Shown here in pieces: positions 10,951 through 19,643 of a stretch of 64,000 nucleotides of DNA. The stretch covers positions 1,205,351 through 1,269,350 of the forward strand of contig NOKP01000013.1 in assembly GCA_002682825.1 (NCBI GenBank). Reading direction: 5' to 3'. The notes beneath the pieces were generated by a model. It was not told where the DNA came from and made no database searches. It worked only from the letters and a program-made list of their open reading frames with translations. Both the position numbers and the translations under genes were made by a program. The first letter of the stretch is position 1. Each line of letters starts with the position of its first letter. The stretch is from Neonectria sp. B-13. Lineage: Eukaryota > Ascomycota > Sordariomycetes > Hypocreales > Nectriaceae.

Positions 10951-13479
10951 ATGCCTTCGAAACACAGCACCCGGGAGAAGGGCGACAAAGCTTCCGCCCC
11001 TGCCGATTCCTCACCAGCGAAGCGAAAACGGGACCCGACGGAGGAGACTCGCGAATCCCCCCAGCCCGGAAGCAAAAAGTCCAAGACATCCAAGATATTA
11101 CACGGCAATGAGGTCGAGACTGCAGAAAAGCCCGCGCAAGCCGAAGGAGAAGATGCGCCAGAAGGGAAGAAGAAGAGAAAGAAGATTAGAAGAGGCAAAA
11201 AGAGAACCGGAGCCACAATCCCCGAAGAAGTAGATGACGGCGCATCGAAAAAAGCTGTGGAATCTGAAGCACCAGAAACCGAGGACGTGACGAAACCCCA
11301 AAAGTTCGAACAAGACGACAAGGAAAAGTCAGACAAGAAGGAGAGGAAAGAAAAGAAGGAAAAGAAAGACAAGAAGAAGAAGGGAAAATCAGCAGGTTCT
11401 GCTTTGGAAGAGGCCGAGCCTGAGACCGAGGATGTATCCATGGTCGATGCTGGGGGCCTAGCAGGCGGGGCGCGGTCCAAAGAAAATACAAAGAAGAGAG
11501 AGAAGAAGAAGAAGCAGAAAGAGCCTGAGCCGGCCGAGGAGGAGGACGAGGAGGCGACCAAGAGGCACAAGTCAGTCCTTGAGCGCAAGGCCAAGTCTCT
11601 GAAGCTGGCTAGCGAGATGGTTCATGATGATTCCGAGGAAGACGATCTAGGCGAGCTCCACGGTCTCGAGCCTCTCCCACAACCCGAGCCAGTAGCCATC
11701 GCCACCTCGAAGGTAACCTACGAGACGCTTCCACCTTGGCTGGCTGAGCCGATCCGCGTTTCGCAGGATACCCGCACCTCTTTCACCGAGCTCGGCGTCT
11801 TGCCAAAAGCTGCGCGAGTCTTGGAGGAGAAAGGGTTCAAAGATGCATTCGCTGTGCAAACCGCCGCAATTCCGCTTTTGTTACCTACCAGCAAGCAACG
11901 ACCCGGCGACGTACTGGTCTCTGCCGCCACTGGATCCGGAAAGACTCTGGCTTATGCGCTTCCCATTACTCGCGATATCAGCCAAGGTGTGGTGACACGG
12001 CTGCGGGCCCTCGTTGTCCTCCCGACCCGCGAACTTGTCAAGCAGGCGCAAGAGGCATTCGAGCTCTGCGCAAAGGCGTTCGAGGGTGGTGAGCGCAAGA
12101 GAGTGCGGATAGGCATCTCGATTGGAAGTCAGTCTATCAAGTTCGAGCAGGAGAGCCTTATGGACCAAGAAACGCGATACGATCCCGACGCCTACAAGAC
12201 ATTTAAGGAAGAACTTGAACTGCGGAGGCAGCGTGGAGTCGGTCTGTCGGCGGCTGAAGACTTTGTGGATCCCGATTCAGAAGAGACGGACCCGAGACTC
12301 AGCAGTATGGAAGGCTACGTTGTCGACTTTTCTTCGAAGGTTGACGTTCTGATCTGTACTCCGGGTCGTCTTGTGGAACACATTGAGCAGACACCGGGCT
12401 TCAGCCTCGACTATGTCCGATGGCTTGTTGTCGACGAAGCCGACAAGCTTCTCGCGCAGAGCTTCCAGGGCTGGCTGGACCTCGTCATGGAGAAGTTTCG
12501 CGTCAACAAGTTTAGTGCACGCGACTTCCCGGACATGGACCTATCTGGCGTTCGAAAGGTCATTCTCAGTGCGACCCTGACACGAGATTTGAGTCTTCTC
12601 AACCAGCTGGCGTTGCGTCGCCCTCGACTCATTGTGCTCGATAGTGATGGTGATGCACAGCTTGCCGAGCACTCTCTTCCTACACTGCTGAAGGAACACG
12701 CCGTGAGGGTGCATGATACCGACCTCAAGCCTCTCTATCTACTGGAGCTGCTTCAGGGCCAGCACATGTTGGCGGCCAGCCCGAACAACGAGAAGGCTTC
12801 TGCCAAGCCCGTTGAGGTCTTGGACTCGGACACCAGTTCTGATTCGAGCTCAGACTCTAGTTCTGATTCTAGTTCCGACTCCAGCTCCGATTCCAGTTCC
12901 GATTCCAGCTCTGATAGCAGTTCGGACTCGGACTCGGACTCTGATTCGGGTCCTCCAGCGCCGGTCCGCTCGCGGAAGAGCAACATTCCCGTGTCTCTCA
13001 TCTTCACCAAGTCCAATGAATCTGCCCTCCGTCTTTCGCGACTCTTGGCTCTTCTGGATCCTTCGTTGGCCTCACACATTGGCACGCTCACATCTACGAC
13101 TCCGACACACATCCGCCGCAAAACCCTCCGATCATTCACAACGCCAGAGTCACCCCTGCGCCTCCTCATCGCGTCTGACCTCGTCGCTCGAGGTATCGAT
13201 ATCCCGAACCTTGAGCACGTCATCAACTATGACCTGCCGCCGAGCGTCGCCGGCTACGTCCATCGTGTGGGCCGTACGGCGAGAGCTGGGAAGTCTGGAT
13301 GTGCCTGGACCTTGGTCGGTGATGATGAGAGTGGATGGTTCTGGGGCAAGATCGCCAAGGGATCTAGCGTCAGGAGGGCGCAGAAGATGGAGAGGACGAG
13401 AATCGAGGAGATGGGCGAGGAGCGCGTGCAAGAGTATGAACTTGCTTTGGAGAAGCTGGGTAAGGAGGCGAGACGATGA
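10951..13479 (+). CDS. dbp6: DEAD-box RNA helicase Dbp6 (DDX51 family)
   Basis: Single exon, 842 residues. Residues 1-250 are Lys/Glu-rich and probably carry nucleolar targeting signals. The helicase core follows: Q motif region FAVQTAAIPLLL, motif I AATGSGKT (about 325-332), Ia PTREL (about 357), TPGR (about 470), VDEAD (about 494), SAT (about 540), ARGID (about 747) and HRVGRTARAG (about 771). Unusual spacing around motif I and LTRDLSLLNQLALRRPRLI after SAT fit Dbp6/DDX51, which acts in early 60S ribosome assembly in the nucleolus. A Ser-Asp repeat of about 40 residues (12832-12950) sits between the two RecA-like lobes. ATG 10951 is the first ATG of the frame. Confidence 0.92.
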   Translation: MPSKHSTREKGDKASAPADSSPAKRKRDPTEETRESPQPGSKKSKTSKILHGNEVETAEKPAQAEGEDAPEGKKKRKKIRRGKKRTGATIPEEVDDGASKKAVESEAPETEDVTKPQKFEQDDKEKSDKKERKEKKEKKDKKKKGKSAGSALEEAEPETEDVSMVDAGGLAGGARSKENTKKREKKKKQKEPEPAEEEDEEATKRHKSVLERKAKSLKLASEMVHDDSEEDDLGELHGLEPLPQPEPVAIATSKVTYETLPPWLAEPIRVSQDTRTSFTELGVLPKAARVLEEKGFKDAFAVQTAAIPLLLPTSKQRPGDVLVSAATGSGKTLAYALPITRDISQGVVTRLRALVVLPTRELVKQAQEAFELCAKAFEGGERKRVRIGISIGSQSIKFEQESLMDQETRYDPDAYKTFKEELELRRQRGVGLSAAEDFVDPDSEETDPRLSSMEGYVVDFSSKVDVLICTPGRLVEHIEQTPGFSLDYVRWLVVDEADKLLAQSFQGWLDLVMEKFRVNKFSARDFPDMDLSGVRKVILSATLTRDLSLLNQLALRRPRLIVLDSDGDAQLAEHSLPTLLKEHAVRVHDTDLKPLYLLELLQGQHMLAASPNNEKASAKPVEVLDSDTSSDSSSDSSSDSSSDSSSDSSSDSSSDSSSDSDSDSDSGPPAPVRSRKSNIPVSLIFTKSNESALRLSRLLALLDPSLASHIGTLTSTTPTHIRRKTLRSFTTPESPLRLLIASDLVARGIDIPNLEHVINYDLPPSVAGYVHRVGRTARAGKSGCAWTLVGDDESGWFWGKIAKGSSVRRAQKMERTRIEEMGEERVQEYELALEKLGKEARR
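12832..12950 (+). repeat. Ser/Asp repeat tract in dbp6
   Basis: About 40 codons of SSSD-type repeat, written with mixed Ser codons (TCT, TCC, AGT, AGC, TCG). The synonymous variety argues for a maintained acidic linker rather than a fresh microsatellite expansion. The negative charge and the many possible casein-kinase-2-type sites suggest phosphorylation (inference). Confidence 0.85.
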
Positions 13480-14808
13480 AGAGAGGGCATATGGCATGGC
13501 ACGGGAGTGTGTCTGGAGTTCTTACATACCCATAAATAGATTCAACGTGTACGAAGGATTATGTTTGCATCTGTGGTGACCTAAGCACGTCTCCAAATAT
13601 TAGGCGACATTTCATTCAGACTTCGAGGCCATCCCGAACCTGGCTCCTCCAACAAATCATCTCCAACGGTTCGACGAGGCTGCCCCCGCATATTGCGCAG
13701 GACGAACTGCTGCAAAGCAAGTCATTTCATTTGTTGTTTCGCGTTGCCAACGTGGGGGCCGCGTCTTCTCGGCCCAGTCGGGCCCCGTGTAAGTAAGGTA
13801 GTTTGCGAACCATCTGGCGCCGTTCGCCTCATCAACTGCGTCGCCTCATCGATTGCGGCACGGGCGATCGGACTGACCATCGCGTTGTTTCCCCAGCGGG
13901 ATAGACCGGAGTAGCGTTCTGCATCTGAAAAGAAGGCCTTGGATTCGTTCGCGTCATGCGTGTGCGCCTAAGAACGCAAGCAAGTCAGTCATACAGCAGG
14001 CGACTCGTCGACAACCGGGCCAACGCACAGCAAACAAGTCCTTCTTCGCCATTGGGGTTTCCGCCATGGCGCATGGGCATGGCCCCTCACGGCGGTCTGC
14101 GCATTTGCGCATTCTCCTCTTGCGCTGCTGCGAGGATGAGTTGTCTTGCAGTGATAGGCGGTACCGATACTTATTAACTCCCGCTCAGCCCTGCCTCGAA
14201 CTGCCAACGACGGCTTGTTGGGGTTCTCAACCTCGACCATCGTCGCCTCAGAAGCCATCACGAACTCCGTCTTCCACTGCGGCACATGACTACTTCGACG
14301 GCGAGTGTCGAGCTGAAAATGTGCCTAGCATCGACCGCCAGCTCTCGAGAATAGCCGCTGCGAGAATGCCCTCGGTGAGAGACAAAGCGAGTCAATTCTC
14401 CTTCCATCGACACCGAATCATCTTGTCTTCAGCCTCTCCCAAGAACTCGCGGAGCTCAAGAACCTTTTCCAGGTGGCTCAAGGCTCCTCACCGTTTCGAT
14501 ATCCTTCTCAAGAACCGCTACCCGAAGTCGGATATGCCTCGGGTTGGGGAAGAGCAGGTCTTCGTCACAAGAGAGAAAGCCTCCCCTGGTTCAGCTAAAA
14601 CTGGTTCAGCGAATAACCCACCCAAAGTCGGTCTCTAGATGCTTGGTTGCCAAGTTGAGTCGAGTATGCTGATGGGCCCCAACAGAATACTACTACCCCG
14701 AGCGACTCTGATCACTCGGCGTCTACTAAGGACGCGGAGGAGCGTGGCCAGAACCGTATAGGTTCTCCAACCTCCAGGTAGCCTTTGCCTGTTCTCTTTG
14801 AAGCATCT
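13480..14808. other. Intergenic, possible unresolved 5' exons
   Basis: 13480-14318 shows nothing recognisable. From 14319 to about 14634 one plus-strand frame is open without any ATG and encodes a helical-looking stretch (FSLSQELAELKNLFQVAQG). The same frame resumes at about 14665-14777 and can be joined by a good intron (GTAGCC 14778 ... CTGAC ... CAACAG 14840) to the C2H2 gene. The true start of that gene may therefore lie here. Confidence 0.35.
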
Positions 14809-16288
14809 ATGTATAGCACGCTGACGTTGGTCGACAACAGACGTGGCCAATCATCACGCACTTCACCGGTCGCCAACGACAACATCGGAATCCTCAACGT
14901 GTCTCAATCTTCGATCCACGAAAGGCGAGCCGCCGATTCAAACCAATCCGACGTGAAGCTCTCGGCACCGTCGGCGGCCTACCTGGAGCACCAAATCAAC
15001 CAGCAACTGCGTTATCGCAAGAAGCGCATCGTCGAATCGTTGATGGCTGCTATTGAGGAATGTATTGAAAAGAAGCTGGAATCACTTGAAGAAGGCGTAG
15101 ACGGGGGTAACCCTCCGTATACGCCTTCTTCAAGTGGGTCCAGACCAGGCAAACGGACTTCACAAGCTGCTGGGCAGAAGAGGCAGCATCGCCGCGATGA
15201 TGGAGGCGAAGATGAGAACGACGGAGACGAAGATGACGGTTCGAGGAAGAACAAGAACACCAAGAAGGCAAAGACGATCAACGACGATACCCGTCTGAGA
15301 TTCGCCTGCCCATACTACAAACGTGACCCGCAGAGGTTCAAAGACCACCGGACGTGCCTCGGACCAGGATGGACCGATGTGCACAGGGTGAAGTGAGTGC
15401 GCCTCCAAGTCAGCCAAGTTCTTCGGCTCAACTCACATCTTCAAGGGAACATCTCAAGCGCAGCCACAGCCTCCCACCACACCAGTGCCATCGATGCTGC
15501 CAATACTTTGACAAAGATGACCAGCTCAAGAGCCATCAGCGCAGCGCCAAGCCTTGCCCGATCAAGGACCCGAAGACGGTCTGCCGCGACCTCGCAGATG
15601 GGTACGACCAAGAGCAAGGGAAGAAACTGCAGAAGCGTGTTCAGAAGACGTCGGAGGAAAAGTGGAAGGAATGGTACTGTATCTTGTTTGAGGTAGACTT
15701 GGATTCATCAGACATCCCTTCTCCCTGTAAGTTTAGCCACCATCACCAGCATATCTTCAATACTGATGATGCCTAGACCATGACATCCTCTATCAGAACG
15801 GTGGATCGTCGGCCTCGCAGGCCAGCAATTTCCAAGAGTACCGGGAGTTTTACCTCTCGCGAGTGACGCCAGTGATCCGCCATCACGTTGAACAGGAAGT
15901 AGAGAAAGTGATACTTGCTGTCGAGGACGATATCAAGTCTAACGTCATGGACGTGATCCGGGACCTGCCGCGTCGGATCATGGAGTCCATACCGCCGCCA
16001 GGCCACCTCTCCGAAGACGAGAGCTACGAGAGCCTTCTGACTCTCGACGGAATCGAGTTCGAACTCGAGGATGGCTACGACTTTGAGGACCAGAGTGGAC
16101 CGGATCCCATCATGTCGGAGTTCTCAGGATCATCATCAGCATGGTCCAACCCGGCCGCGCCCAGCTCAGCCTCGTCAGTCGAAGATGACACGGCCGGTCC
16201 ATCCTATCCAGGGCTTGACCCGGCACAATGGAAGGTTTCTCGCCTGGAAACCGATGGAGTGTTTGCTGATCCAGTCTTCCATGCCTAA
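14809..16288 (+). CDS. Fungal C2H2-type zinc-finger-like protein
   Basis: Conservative model: exons 14809-15392, 15446-15726 and 15777-16288 (introns 53 and 50 bp), 458 residues. A helical N-terminal part (AYLEHQINQQLRYRKKRIVE) and an acidic, Lys-rich linker precede a two-finger region. The first finger reads FACPYYKRD, then GPGWTDVHRV, then KEHLKRSH across the first intron. The second is QCHRCCQYFDKDDQLKSHQR. This pair is common in Pezizomycotina proteins of unknown function. After it come KWKEWYCILF and a C-terminal acidic region. The N-terminus is uncertain: ATG 14809 lies inside a convincing alternative intron (14778-14840, GCTGACG branch), so an upstream start is possible. Function is unknown; nucleic-acid binding is plausible from the fingers only. 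Confidence 0.65.
15083..15136. repeat. 17-bp inverted repeat (foldback) inside the C2H2 gene
   Basis: Arms 15083-15099 (CACTTGAAGAAGGCGTA) and 15120-15136 (TACGCCTTCTTCAAGTG) are perfectly complementary. The 20-nt interior adds further G-C pairing (ACGGGGG against CCCTCCGT), so the transcript could form a nearly continuous hairpin of about 50 nt. It lies in coding sequence for the SLEEGVDGG...TPSSSGS segment. Confidence 0.9.
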
Positions 16289-17262
16289 CGCTCTTTGTCG
16301 CCTTCCTCACTGCGGAGGATTCCTACTTACTCGGTCATTCTTCAACTTCACCCTTATTGTATTTTTGCGCTCTGTACGTTGGCTAACTTCGCCGATGCTT
16401 GCCAGCGTCGGGGTTTACACTCCTTGGGCAGCCATTCGCGGCTGGAGTTTTCCTTTGTCAGGATCGACCTTTATTTCTCATTGTACGCTGATGAGCTTAT
16501 TGATAGGGTTAGCACGAGGATTGGATGTGTACGAGACTTGGGCCCACGGAGGCCAAATCGAAGCAACGATCGACGGAACAAGGCTTTGTAGTGTTTTGAG
16601 TGTATTTGTCTTTGAACCTAGTCATTCGTTTGTACCAGTTTCTCTCACAATTTGAGATTGTATCCAGCTCCCGCAGAAAGTAGCACTGGACATCTTATTG
16701 CACACCAACGAACATCGTACTCAGCTCGGCTTAAAACAACTTTCGCAGCGCCTTGACTGTAGACGAATAACAAACAACCCTGTCATTTGCGGTGAAGACA
16801 TTGGCCGTGACGCGAAATGTCGCGGTAGGCCTCTCGCGGTAGGCCTCCCGCAGCGGGGATGAATGTGTATTGGACAGTCGTGTAAAGCACAGTTGTTGCC
16901 GGCTGCCGTCAGCGCCGATATCGCATATTTCACCAACGAGGCCTAAGTTACTCCTTGTTTTTGGGTTGCAGTACGAAGAAATAGTAAAAAGAATTTGTTT
17001 GTTGTTCTCACCGTGATTGTTTATTGGTTGTTCGCGTCCTTCTATCGGTGTAAATTGAGGGCAGTGTGGGGCAAGTACCAACATGCAATGCAGCCAGCCA
17101 GCCTTAAGACAATCAACGAGAGTCAGCGTGACGTAAAAACGCAGGAAAGTCCCCTTTCTATCTCGTACTGTTTTCTTCTGTTTTCTTCTGTTTTCCCCTT
17201 CTACACCATCCTGTGTTGGCCTGCCCTCTCCTAAAGATCACCCACTTACTCAGCTTCACACC
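16289..17262. other. Intergenic, tetraspanin promoter
   Basis: No gene supported. A 14-bp unit TCGCGGTAGGCCTC occurs twice in tandem at 16820-16847. Near 17166-17196 a CTGTTTTCTT unit repeats in a pyrimidine-rich stretch upstream of the tetraspanin start. Confidence 0.45.
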
Positions 17263-18258
17263 ATGATCAGCCTAGCTGTCGTCTACTTTCTTGTACGAAT
17301 ACAACATCCCAGCCAATAAGGAATCTGAAGCTGACTACCGAGTTTCACAGGTCAGCGCGGCATTGGTTGTACTCGCCATGTAAGCTTACTCCTCGCTCCT
17401 TGGAATATCTCCTCCGTGTCTGGTCCTCAGTCATCACTGATATTGCCTCGGTCCAGCTTCATTCACTTGCACAGCACGTCTCTCTCTCTTCCAGTATCCC
17501 CGTTCGTCTCCATTGTCACCATCTTACTCCCCATCGTCGCTTTCTTCAATGCCTTCTTCCACCCGAGTCTCCTACGCCGTGGCCCCGCGTCCCCCAGCCG
17601 CCTCACCCAGCTCACACCTTTCGTCCTCCAAACATTGCAGGCGCTCGTAACGACAATCCTTGCAACGCTGCTGTTCGAAGGTACCGCGCCCTCTCCGTCT
17701 CTGGAGTGTAAGATCGACAGAGAATGGATGGACATGTTCCGCTCTCACGACGCCACCGGCATCCGTAGGATCCAGGATGCTTTTGACTGTTGTGGACTCA
17801 ACTCTGTGAGGGATCGTGCTTTTCCCTTCCCTGGGACGACGCCTAGCACATGTGCAGAGACATATCACCGGACCCTTCCTTGCAGAGGGCCCTGGACCAG
17901 CGCCACGCAGACCACGTCGGGTGTGGGCTTTGCAATAGCAGTTTTTGTTGGGCTGATGCAGGTAAGAAGGCCATGAAAGCTACGAGAAGCCGACACTGAC
18001 ACTTCAGGTTAGATGGTTGGTCTTATACTTATGAGGCAAGGCACGACTTGGTGGAGCTCTGTACTCTATCGCCGCCGGGATCAAACTTCAGGAAACGAGA
18101 GCCGCCGCCCGCTGCTAACGGCTGGTATCGAGGATGAGGAAGGAATCCAGCAGCAGGTGAATGGATCCCGAAACTATGGAGTAGTGAATGGAATTGGGCC
18201 ACGGGTTGAGCCGTCGCCGATGAACGAAGGCAACGCGTGGAACAGTGACAGTGAGTGA
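17263..18258 (+). CDS. Tetraspanin, Tsp3-like
   Basis: Four exons: 17263-17292, 17351-17379, 17457-17961 and 18013-18258; 269 residues. All three introns have GT..AG ends and CTGAC/CTGAT branch sites. The joined start MISLAVVYFLVSAALVVLAI is the first membrane helix. A second follows (SIVTILLPIVAFFNAFF), then a third (VLQTLQALVTTILATLLF). The large extracellular loop carries DAFDCCGLNSVRDRAFPFPG, with the tetraspanin CCG motif and later paired Cys. A fourth helix (FAIAVFVGLMQMVGLILM) spans the last junction. The acidic tail is cytoplasmic. Fungal tetraspanins include Pls1, needed for appressorium penetration; this member fits the less studied Tsp3 type by its loop. The first two exons are only 30 and 29 bp, so automatic prediction is likely to miss them. 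At the last intron I used the second AG (after GGTTAG), because the first gives an early stop. Confidence 0.82.
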
Positions 18259-18477
18259 GGGAAGTTAGCTTGCAGTTTGCACCCCAATTTGCAATCAATA
18301 GGAGCGAGCGTTCTTATCTTCAAGTGGCTACATTCTAGATACTTGGATATACCTTAGCTCTCGAGTCCTTGGCCAATGTTCTATCACAGCTTCTTTCACT
18401 AGATTCCTCCGCCATCGGCTTCCGCATGCCTTGAGTGCTCTATGTCTCTACTCTGGGTTCTAATTGAGTGATTCTAT

Positions 18478-18690
18478 CTATTTCTTCTTTGGCTCAGGGG
18501 CAGAATCCGACGTGGGTTCCGGGGTAGGCGGGTCTGGAAACTTGTTCTTCTTGGTCGCATTGTTGTCCACCACCTTCTTGCGGCAGATGCGGCACGTGTT
18601 GCCATTCAGAACCAGCCTTTTACATGTCGGACATTGCACGTTGTACTTCCAACCCTTTTCTCGGGCAAGTTCCATGGGAGTGTCCGACAT
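18478..18690 (-). CDS. Small zinc-ribbon protein, function unknown
   Basis: Seventy residues starting MSDTPMELAREKGWKYNVQC. A C-x2-C-x10-C-x2-C arrangement (CPTC ... CRIC) should bind one zinc ion, like a minimal zinc ribbon. The C-terminus is Lys/Pro/Glu-rich and ends in KKK. The frame continues upstream to an ATG at 18762, but the extension (MDIGNSTTLLSYLK...) looks non-conserved, so I prefer 18690. No role can be assigned. Confidence 0.6.
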   Translation of the reverse strand: MSDTPMELAREKGWKYNVQCPTCKRLVLNGNTCRICRKKVVDNNATKKNKFPDPPTPEPTSDSAPEPKKK

Positions 18691-19643
18691 GGTCGCGCAT
18701 CTATTGTGTTGGTTGAGTAGTTTGAGATAGGAAAGTAAGGTAGTAGAATTACCAATGTCCAAGTTATCTTGAATTCTGAGAGCGAGTGCATAGGAGGGAG
18801 TTCCCCGCCAGATTTTATAGATGGGGCGTGGTATTGAATCACGCAGTCGCGGTCTAGTAGTTCACCGACTACAATTTTCGACACAGTTATTCTTGAAAAA
18901 GATGGTGACTAGAGATAACTGTGATAATGCTAGTTTAAATCGCTGGTTGCATGGCTCACCTGATGTCTGTGTTTTGGTGTTCGCACACGGAAACGCAACG
19001 GCGCAGGCGATTCTTCAGAGACTATCACGGTTGAGTAACCACCCTTTTGCCTGCTTCGGATAGCGACCGGATTAATGCCGGGTGATCAGTCGAGAACGCC
19101 TTACCAAGGTAATACCTGGATAGATAGATAGAGAGCCATGGCAAAGTATGTCTCAAGATCATCCCTGGAATTGGTATGCAGCATTGGTGCCTCAGAAATC
19201 AGTGCAAAGGTCATTGGGGCCTTAGGGACTCATTACCACTGTGGCAGTCGCTGCAGTGGAGTGTCTAAGCAGGTACCTCTACTCTGTTTTGTTGGTACTA
19301 GAGGTTTGATCAGGCAGGCTCCTTGTTTGTTTTGTCAGGTAAGTAGCTGCCGGTGGCGGAACAAATTAGAGCACAGAAGCGCCTAGTCGCAGCCCGCACT
19401 TCTCTTTCACTTTCAGACGGGTATCAACCTGACCTCACTTCACTTCACTTGACTTCGCGTCTCTCGCCTCACCTTGTTGACTTCTCCTTCTCCTCCCTTC
19501 TATTTAATCGTCCCCCCCCCCCCCTCTCTCTCCTTCTCCTCTTCATCATCCATCTTCTTCGTCAACATTCTCGCTGAATCACCACCCACTTTCTTCATCC
19601 AAACGTGCTTCTAGCTTCGCCAATTCCGTTTCTCGTCATCGCC
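18691..19643. other. Intergenic, promoter of the Lys/Ser-rich gene
   Basis: No gene supported. A long pyrimidine tract, including 13 consecutive C at about 19512-19524 followed by CT repeats, lies just before the start of the next gene, as is common in fungal core promoters. Confidence 0.5.

Noticed and set aside
14066..14638. 190-codon plus-strand frame upstream of the C2H2 gene
   Set aside because: Composition is typical of a chance frame; a different frame in the same DNA looks more protein-like and splices to the gene.
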